Shown one piece after another: positions 1 to 14,980 of a DNA stretch of 64,000 nucleotides. Made by a program: the position numbers and the translations under genes. The stretch's first letter is position 1. Each line of letters starts with the position of its first letter. Under the pieces are notes generated by a model. The model did no database searches, was not told the origin of the DNA, and saw only the letters and a program-made list of their open reading frames with translations. The stretch comes from Desulforamulus ferrireducens (GTDB lineage Bacteria > Bacillota > Desulfotomaculia > Desulfotomaculales > Desulfotomaculaceae), in contig NZ_CP019698.1 of the NCBI RefSeq assembly GCF_002005145.1, positions 124,001-188,000 of the forward strand. Reading direction: 5' to 3'.

Positions 1-258
1 GTGGCAGATTTTTATGGCTTGCGTGTGGATGACCTAAAAAATAAAAAACGCACCCGTTCGGTTGCCTTTCCCAGACAAGTAGCCATGTACTTATCCCGGG
101 AATTAACTGACTTATCTCTACCTAAAATTGGGGATGCCTTTGGTGGTCGGGATCACACCACTGTTTTGCATGCCTGCGACAAAATTGTATCCGATTTACC
201 CATGGATCCAGTGCTGCAGGAAACCATTAAAGAACTGAAAAAACGCATCTGTGAATAA
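1..258 (+). CDS. dnaA: Chromosomal replication initiator DnaA, C-terminal part
   Basis: Partial gene: only the last 85 codons lie in the window, so the first base is not a start. The fragment is DnaA domain IV, the helix-turn-helix that binds DnaA boxes. The signature [17 protein letters not shown] is followed by the DnaA signature with [11 protein letters not shown], whose residues contact the box. It is followed by dnaN after a 228-bp gap, the usual order at a Firmicute origin. Identification is essentially certain; the AAA+ domain lies upstream of the window. Confidence 0.98.
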   Translation: MADFYGLRVDDLKNKKRTRSVAFPRQVAMYLSRELTDLSLPKIGDAFGGRDHTTVLHACDKIVSDLPMDPVLQETIKELKKRICE

Positions 259-486
259 TGTGATTAATCCAGGGATATTTTTGTTAACAATGTGGATTAT
301 TTAAAATAAGGTTTTTCATGATTTTGGGTTGTGTACAAGCTATTTAACTCTTGTCCACAGGTGGCAATGGTCATTTTTTGAGAAGAAATCTGGTCTCCCG
401 ATGTTTTAAACAAATTAACAGGCCTTATTATTACTACTAACTTAAAAATATATTAAATAAAAATAAAAATATAACGGGGGAAGGCT
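259..486. other. dnaA-dnaN intergenic region, candidate part of oriC
   Basis: A 228-bp gap with origin-like features. Near-consensus DnaA boxes, one mismatch each from TTATCCACA, lie at 291-299 (TGTGGATTA, reverse) and 351-359 (TTGTCCACA). A weaker one (TGTGTACAA) lies near 330-338. At 424-443 the top strand reads TTATTATTACTACTAACTTA; its complement is a run of TAG/TAA triplets, like the DnaA-trio element that follows DnaA boxes in Bacillus. An almost pure A/T stretch follows to about 475. The function is inferred from position and motifs. The region must also hold the dnaN promoter, which I could not place. Confidence 0.6.
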
Positions 487-1584
487 ATGAAAATAATCTG
501 TACCCGTCAAAACTTAATCCAGGGGGTAACCACTGCCCAACGGGCTGTTTCGACGAAAAATCCCTTACCCGTACTTTCCGGTATTTTGTTAACTGCTGCT
601 AACAATAAACTGGAATTAAAGGGTACTGACTTGGAGATGGGTATCCAATGTATTATTCCTTGCACAGTGCAGGAAGAAGGATCAATAGTTTTACCAGCTA
701 AATACTTAGGGGAGATCGTCAGACGTTTACCGGACACTCCCATCCAAATTGAAACCCAAGAAGGTATTAACGCCATTATTCGTTATGGTCAATCGGAGAT
801 TACCATTAACGGCTTTCATGCCGAGGAGTTTCCCAGTTTTCCCAATCCCCAAGGTAGAAATACCCTAGTAATACCAGAAGAAGAATTAAAAGAATACTTG
901 CGTCAAATTCTTTTTGCCACATCGCCAGATGAAAACCGTCCTATTTTTACAGGGGTTTTACTGGAAGTCAGCGACAACAAAATTAAGTTGGTAGCTACCG
1001 ATACCCATAGGTTAGCCTTAAAGGAAATTAACGTATCCTCTGATTTACAAGATATAAATGTAATCGTCCCTGGTAAAACTCTTAATGAGTTAGCCAGGGT
1101 TATCGGTGTTGCGGATAAAGAGGTAACCATTTCCATGGGAGATAATCAGGTTATTTTCGGCATGGAAGATACCCTCTTTATTTCTCGACTGATCGATGGT
1201 CAATTTCCCAACTACCGTCAGGTAATTCCCCAGGGCTATAAGACTAGAATTCGTGTCAAAACTAAAGAACTGTTAGAAGCAGTGGAAAGGGCGTCCCTAC
1301 TGGCCAGGGTTGGTACCCAAATTATTCGTCTAAGCATCGAGGAAGATAAGGTAATAATTACGGCCAATACCGAAGTAGGCAGAATTCACGAGGAAGTGCA
1401 GGTCTACTTACAAGGGGATGCCATGCAAATCGCCTTTAACGCCGTCTACCTAATTGATGCCCTCAGGGCTATTGGCAGTGATGATATTTATCTTGACCTT
1501 TCCGGCCCTTTAAGCCCTGGTATCTTGCGGCCCGTGGAGGGAGACGACTATTTATCCCTGGTTTTACCGGTACGCACAATCTAA
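487..1584 (+). CDS. dnaN: DNA polymerase III beta subunit (sliding clamp)
   Basis: 365 residues, normal clamp length. It forms the ring-shaped dimer that tethers DNA polymerase III to DNA and serves as docking platform for repair proteins. The N-terminus (MKIICTRQNLIQGV) and the PVLSGILL, FPNYRQVIP and VLPVRTI stretches are typical of three-domain clamps. The ATG at 487 follows a GGGGGAAGG ribosome site. It sits between dnaA and a small S4-domain gene 12 bp downstream, so dnaN-S4-recF-remB are probably co-transcribed. Confidence 0.97.
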   Translation: MKIICTRQNLIQGVTTAQRAVSTKNPLPVLSGILLTAANNKLELKGTDLEMGIQCIIPCTVQEEGSIVLPAKYLGEIVRRLPDTPIQIETQEGINAIIRYGQSEITINGFHAEEFPSFPNPQGRNTLVIPEEELKEYLRQILFATSPDENRPIFTGVLLEVSDNKIKLVATDTHRLALKEINVSSDLQDINVIVPGKTLNELARVIGVADKEVTISMGDNQVIFGMEDTLFISRLIDGQFPNYRQVIPQGYKTRIRVKTKELLEAVERASLLARVGTQIIRLSIEEDKVIITANTEVGRIHEEVQVYLQGDAMQIAFNAVYLIDALRAIGSDDIYLDLSGPLSPGILRPVEGDDYLSLVLPVRTI

Positions 1585-1596
1585 GGAGATGTTCCC

Positions 1597-1809
1597 TTGA
1601 CTGAGAAAATTAAAGTAAACGGTGAAATTCGTTTGGACCAATTTCTTAAGTGGGCCAAGGTAACCGGCAGCGGTGGCCAGAGTAAAATACTGATCCAGTC
1701 TTGTATGGTGAAAGTGAACCATGAGGTTGAAACCAGGCGGGGTAAAATGTTAAAGGCTAATGACTTGGTTGAAGTTGAAGGTGTTGGTAGTTTTTTAGTT
1801 GTGATGTGA
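1597..1809 (+). CDS. yaaA: S4-domain RNA-binding protein (YaaA/RlbA type)
   Basis: 70 residues, essentially a single S4 RNA-binding fold (IRLDQFLKWAKVTGSGGQSK, then VKVNHEVETRRG). This small protein sits between dnaN and recF in most Firmicutes, and the B. subtilis homologue is associated with ribosome assembly. It starts at TTG 1597, preceded by AAGGAGA at about 1583-1589, and ends 10 bp before recF. Function is inferred from synteny and the fold. It is unrelated to the E. coli protein also called YaaA. Confidence 0.9.
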   Translation: MTEKIKVNGEIRLDQFLKWAKVTGSGGQSKILIQSCMVKVNHEVETRRGKMLKANDLVEVEGVGSFLVVM

Positions 1810-1819
1810 GGGTGAAATT

Positions 1820-2935
1820 TTGCGGGTCCTTAATGTAACCCTAAAAAATTTTCGCAACTACGAAGAGGCATCCTTTGCACCCCACCAGGCCCTTAACATT
1901 ATTACCGGCCCCAATGCCCAGGGGAAAACCAACCTGCTGGAATCCATCTATTACACCCTCAGAGGTCGTTCCTTTCGGGCAGAAAGAGATAAGGACATTA
2001 TCCAGTGGCAAAAGGATACCACCACCATTCAGACCGGTGTGTTGTATAAGGCAAGAAAGATAGAAATTAAATGGAAAATAAAGGAAAATAATAAAAAACT
2101 GACCATTAACGGGGTAGACACACCCCGCGCAGAATTGGATCACTTTGGTGTGGTCCTATTCTGTCCGGAAGATCTCAATTTGGTTAAAGGATCACCCCAG
2201 GAAAGAAGAAAATTTCTCGATCACGATGTGGGGTCACTCAACCCTGGTTATGGTAAAACCTGGCGGCAATATGCCAGGGTGGTAACCCAAAGGAACAGCC
2301 TGCTCAAAGAAATTAGAGACAGGCGGGCATCCCAGGACATGCTGGAAGTCTGGGATGAACAATTATACCGTCACGGTGCCAGGGTAATTTACCTCCGGTT
2401 GCAGATACTTAAAAAACTTATACCCATTGCCCGTAATATACATCTGCAAATTACCTCCGGTGGCGAGGAATTACAGGCTAAATACTTGTCTTCTTTAGCT
2501 CTGGAACCTGGTTTAACCGAAGAACAAATATATCAAATCTTTTTAAAGACCGGGCAAAAAATGAGAGCAACGGAAATACAAAGGTGCCAAACCATGCTTG
2601 GCCCCCATAGGGATGATTTAGCCCTGTTCATTAATGGCATTGAAGCAAGGTCCTTTGGTTCCCAGGGACAGCAGCGGACGGTAACCTTGTCTTTAAAATT
2701 GTCGCAATTAGAATTGTGGTACAGAGAATTTGGTGAATACCCTATTTTACTTTTGGACGACGTACTGTTTGAGTTGGATAAAAGCAGGCAAGGCATGCTG
2801 TTAGAAAGAATTATTAATAAAGTCCAAACCTTCATTACCACCAGTTTTACCGGTGGCATAGAAGAAAATATTAAAGGTGCCGGGTTACTATGGCAAGTTA
2901 ATGCTGGTAATCTTGCCGCAAAGGAGGAGTTTTAG
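1820..2935 (+). CDS. recF: DNA replication and repair protein RecF
   Basis: 371 residues. RecF is an SMC-like ATPase that loads RecA at single-strand gaps together with RecO and RecR. Walker A is GPNAQGKTN at residues 30-38, the ABC-type signature SQGQQR lies near 280, and Walker B ILLLDDVLFELD near 309-320. All three are intact. The start is TTG at 1820. The stop TAG shares its last base with the GTG of the next gene, which suggests translational coupling. Confidence 0.96.
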   Translation: MRVLNVTLKNFRNYEEASFAPHQALNIITGPNAQGKTNLLESIYYTLRGRSFRAERDKDIIQWQKDTTTIQTGVLYKARKIEIKWKIKENNKKLTINGVDTPRAELDHFGVVLFCPEDLNLVKGSPQERRKFLDHDVGSLNPGYGKTWRQYARVVTQRNSLLKEIRDRRASQDMLEVWDEQLYRHGARVIYLRLQILKKLIPIARNIHLQITSGGEELQAKYLSSLALEPGLTEEQIYQIFLKTGQKMRATEIQRCQTMLGPHRDDLALFINGIEARSFGSQGQQRTVTLSLKLSQLELWYREFGEYPILLLDDVLFELDKSRQGMLLERIINKVQTFITTSFTGGIEENIKGAGLLWQVNAGNLAAKEEF

Positions 2936-3192
2936 TGTTTTTACACTTAGGTGGGGATGTAGTTGTTTTAAAAAAGGACATTATTGCAATATTGGATTCC
3001 CGTACCAAAAACTCGGCCACGACAAAAGAATTTATCGAGATTGCCAAGGATGAGGGTTTCATTAAACCCATTTCTAACCAAGAGAAAGAGAAATCCTTTA
3101 TTATTACCACCAAGGAAATTTTCGTTTCACCCATCTCCTGCACTACCTTAAAAAAGCGAGCCGATAATATTTTAGAAAACCAAGAGGATTAA
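2935..3192 (+). CDS. remB: DUF370 DNA-binding protein, RemB (YaaB) family
   Basis: 85 residues of the DUF370 family (MFLHLGGDVVVLKKDIIAIL). RemB of B. subtilis lies at this same locus and is linked to control of extracellular matrix genes. The start is GTG overlapping the recF stop by one base, and AAAGGAGG lies inside the recF end at a suitable distance. It is last in its transcription unit, with a strong terminator right after the stop. Family assignment is firm; the regulatory role is by analogy. Confidence 0.85.
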   Translation: MFLHLGGDVVVLKKDIIAILDSRTKNSATTKEFIEIAKDEGFIKPISNQEKEKSFIITTKEIFVSPISCTTLKKRADNILENQED

Positions 3193-3223
3193 TAAACCGT
3201 GCTTACACGGTTTATTCTTTTTA
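3191..3223 (+). terminator. Rho-independent terminator after remB
   Basis: A perfect 11-bp stem (AATAAACCGTG at 3191-3201 pairing with 3206-3216), a 4-nt loop and a CTTTTT tail. It ends the dnaN-remB unit. Confidence 0.9.
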
Positions 3224-3251
3224 GCATCCCTCCTCATGTTAAGGAACCTTC

Positions 3252-5234
<1,983 letters not shown>

Positions 5235-5247
5235 AAAGAGTGAACAT

Positions 5248-5279
5248 AAAGGCCGGAGCAATAACTCTCCGGTCTTTGT
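5248..5279 (+). terminator. Hairpin terminator after gyrB
   Basis: Stem AAAGGCCGGAG pairs with CTCCGGTCTTT (one G-U) around a short loop. The following T run is weak, so termination may be partial. Confidence 0.6.
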
Positions 5280-5314
5280 ATGTACCTCGAATAATCTGTC
5301 TAAAAAGCAAATAT

Positions 5315-5343
5315 TTGCGAAATATCAGGGGTTTTGTTATAAT
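5315..5343 (+). promoter_or_regulatory. Candidate sigma-A promoter for gyrA
   Basis: TTGCGA at 5315-5320, 17-bp spacer, TATAAT at 5338-5343. It would give a leader of about 120 nt before gyrA. Confidence 0.65.
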
Positions 5344-5469
5344 TTAATTTGGCAAAACTTGTAATAAACAAAGAAACTAAGAGTATAAAAGCTAAGGTAT
5401 TTTTATTCCAACAGTACCTGGGCTTTTCTTAGCCATTTTTGTGTAAAAATTAGCCGGAGGTATTCAAAT

Positions 5470-7908
5470 ATGGCTTCCCAGACTGGTAAGGTTATTCCCT
5501 TAGATATTAATAGCGAAATGCGAAATTCCTACCTGGACTATGCCATGAGTGTAATTGTTGGCAGAGCTTTACCGGATGTACGGGATGGCCTAAAGCCTGT
5601 ACATAGAAGGATACTTTACTCTATCCATGAGTTGGGCTTAACTCCAGACAAGCCCTATCGTAAAAGCGCCGGTATTGTTGGTAAAGTAATGCAGGATTAT
5701 CATCCCCACGGTGACTCAGCCATTTACGATGCCATGGTGCGTTTAGCCCAGGATTTTTCCTGTCGTTATCCTCTAATTCAGGGTCATGGAAACTTTGGTT
5801 CGGTAGACGGTGATTCCCCTGCAGCCATGCGTTACACCGAAGCCCGGATGGCTAAAATTACCCTGGAAATGCTGGCTGATATTGATAAAGAGACAGTAGA
5901 TTTTGTACCTAACTATGATAACCGTACCGAAGAACCAACCATTTTACCATCTAAAATTCCCAACTTGCTGATAAACGGTTCCTCTGGTATTGCGGTAGGT
6001 ATGGCCACCAATATTCCACCCCATAACCTGGGTGAAGTTATTGATGGGATACAAATGATGATTGATAATCCCAATACCACCCCAGATGACTTAATGAAGG
6101 TGATTAAAGGGCCAGACTTTCCCACCGCAGCTATTATCATGGGTAAAGAGGGTATTCGTCAGGCCTATCGCACTGGTCGTGGTACTATAAAAATACGTGC
6201 CCAGGCCACCATTGAGACAAAAGCTAACGGCAAACCGGTGATCATTGTTAACCAAATACCCTATCAGGTGAATAAAGCTAAGTTAGTTGAAAAAATTGCC
6301 GAACTGGTAAGAGATAAAAAAATTGAAGGCATTACCGATCTGAGGGATGAATCTGACCGCAGGGGTATGCGGATTGTTATTGAGCTTAAGAAAGATGCCA
6401 ATCCCAATGTGGTACTTAACCTGTTGTATAAGCATACCCAGATGCAAGAGAGCTTTGGTATTATTATGCTGGCTCTGGTGGATGGTCAACCTAAGGTATT
6501 AAATCTAGCCCAAATTATTTTTTACTACCTGGAACATCAGAAGGATGTAGTTACCCGTAAAACAAGGTATGAGCTGAAAAAGGCAGAAGCCAGGGCACAT
6601 ATTGTTGAGGGTTTAAGGATTGCTTTAGCCAACCTGGACGAAGTTATCCAAACCATCAGGGAATCCAAGAACACTGACAGTGCTAAGAAAAGCCTGGTGG
6701 AGAAATTCAACTTAACAGAAATTCAAGCTGAGGCCATTGTGGAAATGCGCCTGCGCAGCTTGACTGCTCTGGAAGTTGAGAAATTAGAAAAGGAATATAA
6801 AGAACTACTGGATAAAATTGCCTACCTTCGTTCTGTCTTGGCCGATGAGAAGATGGTTTTAGCAATCATTCGGGATGAACTGAATGAAGTAAAAAGAAAG
6901 TTTGCTGATCCCCGTCGCACGGTTATTAGCAATGAAGCTGCCGGTGATTTTGACATTGAAGACCTGATAGACAAGGAAGACATGGTGGTTACCATCACCA
7001 ATCAGGGATATATCAAGCGTATACACCTTGATACATATCGCAGCCAACGCCGCGGTGGTAAAGGTATTACAGCCATGGGAACCAAAGAAGAGGATTTTGT
7101 CAGACACCTCTTTATAGCCACCACCCATGACTTCCTAATGTTCTTTACTAACAAGGGTAAAGTGTACAGGCTCAAAGTACACGAGGTGCCTGAAGCCAGT
7201 AGAACTGCTAAAGGTACACCCATTGTTAATATTTTAAGTTTGGACAACGACGAATTTGTGACCACTGTTATCCCTATAAAGGAATTTACCGAAGATGCCT
7301 ATCTCTTTATGGCTACCAAATATGGCATAGTTAAAAAGACTCCCTTAATTGAATACAATTCCTCCCGCAGAGATGGATTAATTGCCATTAACCTGGATAA
7401 AGACGACAAACTGGTGGCTGTGGAGTTAACCAGAGGAGAAGAAGAAATTATCCTGGGAACGCGGGAAGGTATTGCCATTCGCTTCTCAGAAAAGGATGTC
7501 CGTCCCATGGGCAGAGGCACCAGAGGAGTAAAGGGTATAACATTAAACAATAACGATGTGGTTGTTAATATGGATGTGATCAGGGAAGGATCAGAATTAT
7601 TAACGGTCACTGCTAATGGCTATGGTAAACGTACACCTCTGTCAGAATATCGTTCCCAAACCCGTAGCGGTAAGGGCATCATAAATATTAAGACCACGAA
7701 ACGAAATGGTAATGTGGTGGGAGTGCTGGTAGTCAGCGAAGAGGATGAAATAATGATGATCAGTGCCGAAGGGATTATGATTCGTCTAAAAGCAAAAGAA
7801 GTATCTACCATGGGACGTAATACCCAGGGAGTAACTTTAATGAGAACTTCGGAAAACGATCATATTGTAGCTATAGCTAAAATTCACGAAGAACAAGATG
7901 AAGAATAA
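5470..7908 (+). CDS. gyrA: DNA gyrase subunit A
   Basis: 812 residues. GyrA cleaves and rejoins DNA. The active-site tyrosine is Y122 in AAMRYTEARM, and the region homologous to the quinolone-resistance segment (HPHGDSAIYDAMVRLAQ) is just upstream. The GyrA-box QRRGGKG near residue 525 opens the C-terminal beta-pinwheel and marks this as gyrase rather than ParC. The ATG follows GCCGGAGGT. The stop codon lies inside the terminator stem. Confidence 0.97.
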   Translation: MASQTGKVIPLDINSEMRNSYLDYAMSVIVGRALPDVRDGLKPVHRRILYSIHELGLTPDKPYRKSAGIVGKVMQDYHPHGDSAIYDAMVRLAQDFSCRYPLIQGHGNFGSVDGDSPAAMRYTEARMAKITLEMLADIDKETVDFVPNYDNRTEEPTILPSKIPNLLINGSSGIAVGMATNIPPHNLGEVIDGIQMMIDNPNTTPDDLMKVIKGPDFPTAAIIMGKEGIRQAYRTGRGTIKIRAQATIETKANGKPVIIVNQIPYQVNKAKLVEKIAELVRDKKIEGITDLRDESDRRGMRIVIELKKDANPNVVLNLLYKHTQMQESFGIIMLALVDGQPKVLNLAQIIFYYLEHQKDVVTRKTRYELKKAEARAHIVEGLRIALANLDEVIQTIRESKNTDSAKKSLVEKFNLTEIQAEAIVEMRLRSLTALEVEKLEKEYKELLDKIAYLRSVLADEKMVLAIIRDELNEVKRKFADPRRTVISNEAAGDFDIEDLIDKEDMVVTITNQGYIKRIHLDTYRSQRRGGKGITAMGTKEEDFVRHLFIATTHDFLMFFTNKGKVYRLKVHEVPEASRTAKGTPIVNILSLDNDEFVTTVIPIKEFTEDAYLFMATKYGIVKKTPLIEYNSSRRDGLIAINLDKDDKLVAVELTRGEEEIILGTREGIAIRFSEKDVRPMGRGTRGVKGITLNNNDVVVNMDVIREGSELLTVTANGYGKRTPLSEYRSQTRSGKGIINIKTTKRNGNVVGVLVVSEEDEIMMISAEGIMIRLKAKEVSTMGRNTQGVTLMRTSENDHIVAIAKIHEEQDEE

Positions 7909-7953
7909 TACAAAAGCTGCCTCATAGGGGGCAGCTTTTGTATTATTCTTCAT
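7898..7953 (+). terminator. Long inverted-repeat terminator overlapping the gyrA stop
   Basis: The arm 7898-7921 is exactly complementary to 7930-7953, giving a 24-bp perfect stem with an 8-nt loop. The gyrA TAA at 7906-7908 is inside the left arm. There is no long T run after the stem; the T-rich part is within the right arm, so a bidirectional or RNase III-type role is possible. Confidence 0.75.
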
Positions 7954-7957
7954 GGCA

Positions 7958-7987
7958 TTGACAAAGGATAATTCATCATGTTATATT
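7958..7987 (+). promoter_or_regulatory. Candidate rRNA promoter P1
   Basis: TTGACA at 7958-7963, 18-bp spacer, TATATT at 7982-7987, directly after the gyrA terminator. It is the first of two tandem promoters before the rRNA operon. Confidence 0.6.
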
Positions 7988-8034
7988 AACATTCGCCGGT
8001 CAGCTTTGTCTCGACAAAAAATCGAAATTACTGA

Positions 8035-8063
8035 TTGACCGAGCATTAAAACAGTGCTATTAT
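8035..8063 (+). promoter_or_regulatory. Candidate rRNA promoter P2
   Basis: TTGACC at 8035-8040, 17-bp spacer, TATTAT at 8058-8063. Tandem strong promoters are usual for rRNA operons. Confidence 0.7.
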
Positions 8064-8071
8064 AAAAAAGT

Positions 8072-8504
8072 GTCATGAAGAACACAATCAATTGGACAGA
8101 TTACCAAAAACTTGCACTTGCATGAAGGTGTGAGACATGGTAAGATAAAATTCCGGTCGCGAGGCCGGAAAACACAAAAAGTAGTTTGGCTCGTCAGAAG
8201 CGAGCATGGCAAGGAAGCAACGACTGAGCGCGCGGAACGTATATTAATACGTGAGCACGTGAAGGAGGCGGCTGACGAAGCCAGGCGAAGCTTATCACGA
8301 GACAAACCATGGTCTTTGAAAACTAAACAGGGATGATGGATGAACAACAGGTCAAGCAAAAGTCAAGCGGTGACGCTTGAAACTATGATGACCACAAACA
8401 TCCTCGTCAAGCGTTATGTAACGCTAGCGAGTAATTCCAATAATGAATCCCCTAAAGGGGACGAGAGAACAAGAGCTAATCAAGCTCCTGAAATATTTAA
8501 TATT
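8072..8504 (+). other. Pre-16S leader with 16S processing stem (5' arm)
   Basis: About 430 nt of structured leader without a convincing gene. The segment 8310-8331 (TGGTCTTTGAAAACTAAACA and two further G) is complementary, with two imperfect positions, to 10183-10204 in the spacer beyond the 16S gene. Together they form the long stem that brackets pre-16S rRNA for RNase III cleavage. Small hairpins such as GCTCGTCAGAAGCGAGC lie upstream. Confidence 0.7.
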
Positions 8505-10124
<1,620 letters not shown>

Positions 10125-10126
10125 AG

Positions 10127-10150
10127 ATTCTCGAAGTTCGATATTCGAAC
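10127..10150 (+). repeat. TTCGA-family repeat in the 16S-23S spacer
   Basis: The tract ATTCTCGAAGTTCGATATTC directly follows the 16S 3' end. It belongs to the same degenerate family as the insertions in the 16S and 23S genes and the tract after 23S. Confidence 0.75.
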
Positions 10151-10182
10151 AGAGAAATCCAAGGTCGATCATTCATCATCTA

Positions 10183-10204
10183 CCTGTTTAGTTTTGAGAG
10201 ACCA
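10183..10204 (+). other. 16S processing stem (3' arm)
   Basis: The segment CCTGTTTAGTTTTGAGAGAC (plus CA) pairs with 8310-8331 in the leader, allowing one mismatch and one G-U. It is the expected RNase III processing site flanking pre-16S rRNA. Confidence 0.7.
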
Positions 10205-10205
10205 A

Positions 10206-10282
<77 letters not shown>

Positions 10283-10296
10283 TCTCAATACAATAT

Positions 10297-10372
10297 GGGG
10301 GCATAGCTCAGCTGGGAGAGCACCTGCCTTGCAAGCAGGGGGTCAGCGGTTCGATTCCGCTTGTCTCCACCA
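10297..10372 (+). tRNA. tRNA-Ala (TGC)
   Basis: Acceptor GGGGGCA pairs with TGTCTCC (two G-U). The anticodon arm is CTGCCTTGCAAGCAG with anticodon TGC, and CCA is encoded. It is the usual partner of tRNA-Ile in the 16S-23S spacer. Confidence 0.97.
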
Positions 10373-10408
10373 TTTACCCTTAAGGGGTAACGCCCTTTAG
10401 GGTTTGTT

Positions 10409-10426
10409 CCTTGAAAACTGAACAGC
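10409..10426 (+). other. 23S processing stem (5' arm)
   Basis: CCTTGAAAACTGAACAGC is complementary to GCTGTTCAGTTTTCAGGG at 13600-13617, with a near-perfect match. It is the expected stem that brackets pre-23S rRNA. Confidence 0.75.
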
Positions 10427-10495
10427 GAACAAGTAAAGCGTCGTAAATTACAATTTTGCAGGAAACTCAAAACATGAGTAACCGAGCAAGAAATT

Positions 10496-13543
<3,048 letters not shown>

Positions 13544-13573
13544 AATTCGAAGTTCGAGATTCGAAGTTCGAAC
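13544..13573 (+). repeat. TTCGA-family repeat after 23S rRNA
   Basis: Tandem TTCGAAGTTCGAG-type units begin directly at the estimated 23S 3' end. This is the fourth member of the family within this operon. Confidence 0.75.
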
Positions 13574-13599
13574 TGCTAAAACGACGAGATTACTTAATA

Positions 13600-13617
13600 G
13601 CTGTTCAGTTTTCAGGG
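13600..13617 (+). other. 23S processing stem (3' arm)
   Basis: GCTGTTCAGTTTTCAGGG pairs with 10409-10426 upstream of 23S. It is the expected processing stem of pre-23S rRNA. Confidence 0.75.
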
Positions 13618-13654
13618 AATGCGTAATTTTTGAATGAAGATAAGACCCCAAAAA

Positions 13655-13691
13655 GCCGACGGCCGATGGCTGAAGGCCGATGGCCAATCAA
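13655..13691 (+). repeat. GGCC-type short repeats in the 23S-5S spacer
   Basis: The pattern is GACGGCCGATGGCTGAAGGC followed by CGATGGCC. It resembles the repeats at 24530-24606 and 24748-24830. No coding potential is supported. Confidence 0.5.
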
Positions 13692-13762
13692 GAAAGTTAA
13701 AGAACCGCAATTTAAGGCAACTTGCCTAGAAAACAGCACACTATCACAATTGCACAAAAATT

Positions 13763-13878
13763 TCTGGTGGCGATACCGGAGGGGGTACACCTGTTCCCAT
13801 CCCGAACACAGCAGTTAAGTCCTCCAGGGCCGATGGTACTTGGGGCGCAAGCCCCTGGGAGAGTAGGTCGTCGCCAGA
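13763..13878 (+). rRNA. rrf: 5S ribosomal RNA
   Basis: The ends TCTGGTGGCGAT and GTCGTCGCCAGA pair as the terminal helix. The internal CCCATCCCGAACACAGCAGT is the conserved loop B/C region. Length is about 116 nt. It is last in the rRNA operon, with a terminator 10 nt downstream. Confidence 0.97.
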
Positions 13879-13887
13879 GTAAGTTTT

Positions 13888-13927
13888 AAAGCCCAGTAGT
13901 TATATACAAACTGCTGGGCTTTTGTTA
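13888..13927 (+). terminator. Terminator of the rRNA operon
   Basis: Stem AAAGCCCAGTAGT pairs with ACTGCTGGGCTTT and is followed by a T-rich tail (TTTTGTTATTTTG). Confidence 0.9.
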
Positions 13928-14083
13928 TTTTGTTATATATGTAGGTGTAAGCAGTTGGGCAGCAACTTATATTCTTGATCTTTTAATACATACCTATTGA
14001 TCGAAGGACTGACACAAAAGGAATACCCTTAAGTACAGGGTGGGGATAATATTAAGGTAATGTTATGTAAAGGAGTAATACAT

Positions 14084-14905
14084 ATGCAATCTTTACAATT
14101 TTTAGCAGTATCTGTGACCCAGGAGTTAGATTTAAACCAATTTGCCAGGCACTTTGGCATTGAGAAAAAGTTTAAGTGGGAAGATATCTTAACCCTTAAA
14201 GACAATCAATTAAAGGGTATTATCAGCGATTATCATAATAAAACCGTTTATATATTTCATTTCGGCTGCCTGGTAAGTATAAATTGTACCAAACATGACT
14301 TATCCGATTTGTATAATTACCTATGCAAGATTGATAACTCTCTGGTGAAAAACCAAGATCTTTTTAAGTACATCGACTCTTATCGGGTGGAAATTAATAG
14401 CGATAAAGAGTTAGAAGTGTATCATAACTACATGGTTGCCCCGAAGTTATTGGAATATTATCCACAAATGATTGCCATTGTCCTGGCTAGATCTGTGGCC
14501 TTGGATAGAATTGAAGATAATATTGAAAAGGTATCTGATGATATCGAAAAAATTATAGAGTATTTGGACCAAGGTAATTTAAATATAGGGGATAATAAAC
14601 TGGCTAAACTGTCAGCAGGAGTACTGCGCTATAAGTACAACACCATCTCTTACGTTATGGTATTGGATAAACCGGACATTACTTGGTACAAGGAAGACGC
14701 AGAAATATTGTTTTTACAACTATCCGATCTTTTTGAACTACAGGAGAGATACGAGAAATTAAGACACAAAACCGAGACAATTATGGATATTACAGAGGTA
14801 TTCACCATACTTACCCATGCAAAAAGAGGCGCTAAATTAGAGTGGATGATTATCATTTTGATAGCCTTTGAAATTGTACTTTCTCTGGTGGAAAAATTAT
14901 TTTAA
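14084..14905 (+). CDS. RMD1/RMND1 family (DUF155) membrane-anchored protein
   Basis: 273 residues from the ATG at 14084, chosen for AAGGAG at 14069-14074; an earlier in-frame ATG at 14060 lacks a site. The body resembles the DUF155/RMD1 family: an N-terminal alpha/beta part, then LARSVALDRIEDNIEKVSDD and helical segments. A single C-terminal membrane helix (WMIIILIAFEIVLSLVEKLF) ends the protein. Eukaryotic members are mitochondrial proteins needed for translation; the bacterial role is not established. It stands alone between the rRNA operon and an HD-GYP gene. Confidence 0.7.
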   Translation: MQSLQFLAVSVTQELDLNQFARHFGIEKKFKWEDILTLKDNQLKGIISDYHNKTVYIFHFGCLVSINCTKHDLSDLYNYLCKIDNSLVKNQDLFKYIDSYRVEINSDKELEVYHNYMVAPKLLEYYPQMIAIVLARSVALDRIEDNIEKVSDDIEKIIEYLDQGNLNIGDNKLAKLSAGVLRYKYNTISYVMVLDKPDITWYKEDAEILFLQLSDLFELQERYEKLRHKTETIMDITEVFTILTHAKRGAKLEWMIIILIAFEIVLSLVEKLF

Positions 14906-14980
14906 TTTTGCCAAAGTGTATTAAAACAGGATATGTTGGTCTTTAGGAGAATTTATTAGGTAAAATTAGCTAGGTGGGAT

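Noticed and set aside
8112-8336. 74-codon basic open frame in the rRNA leader
   Set aside because: It lies between the rRNA promoters and the 16S gene, covers the 16S processing stem and has no ribosome site. It is structured leader RNA.
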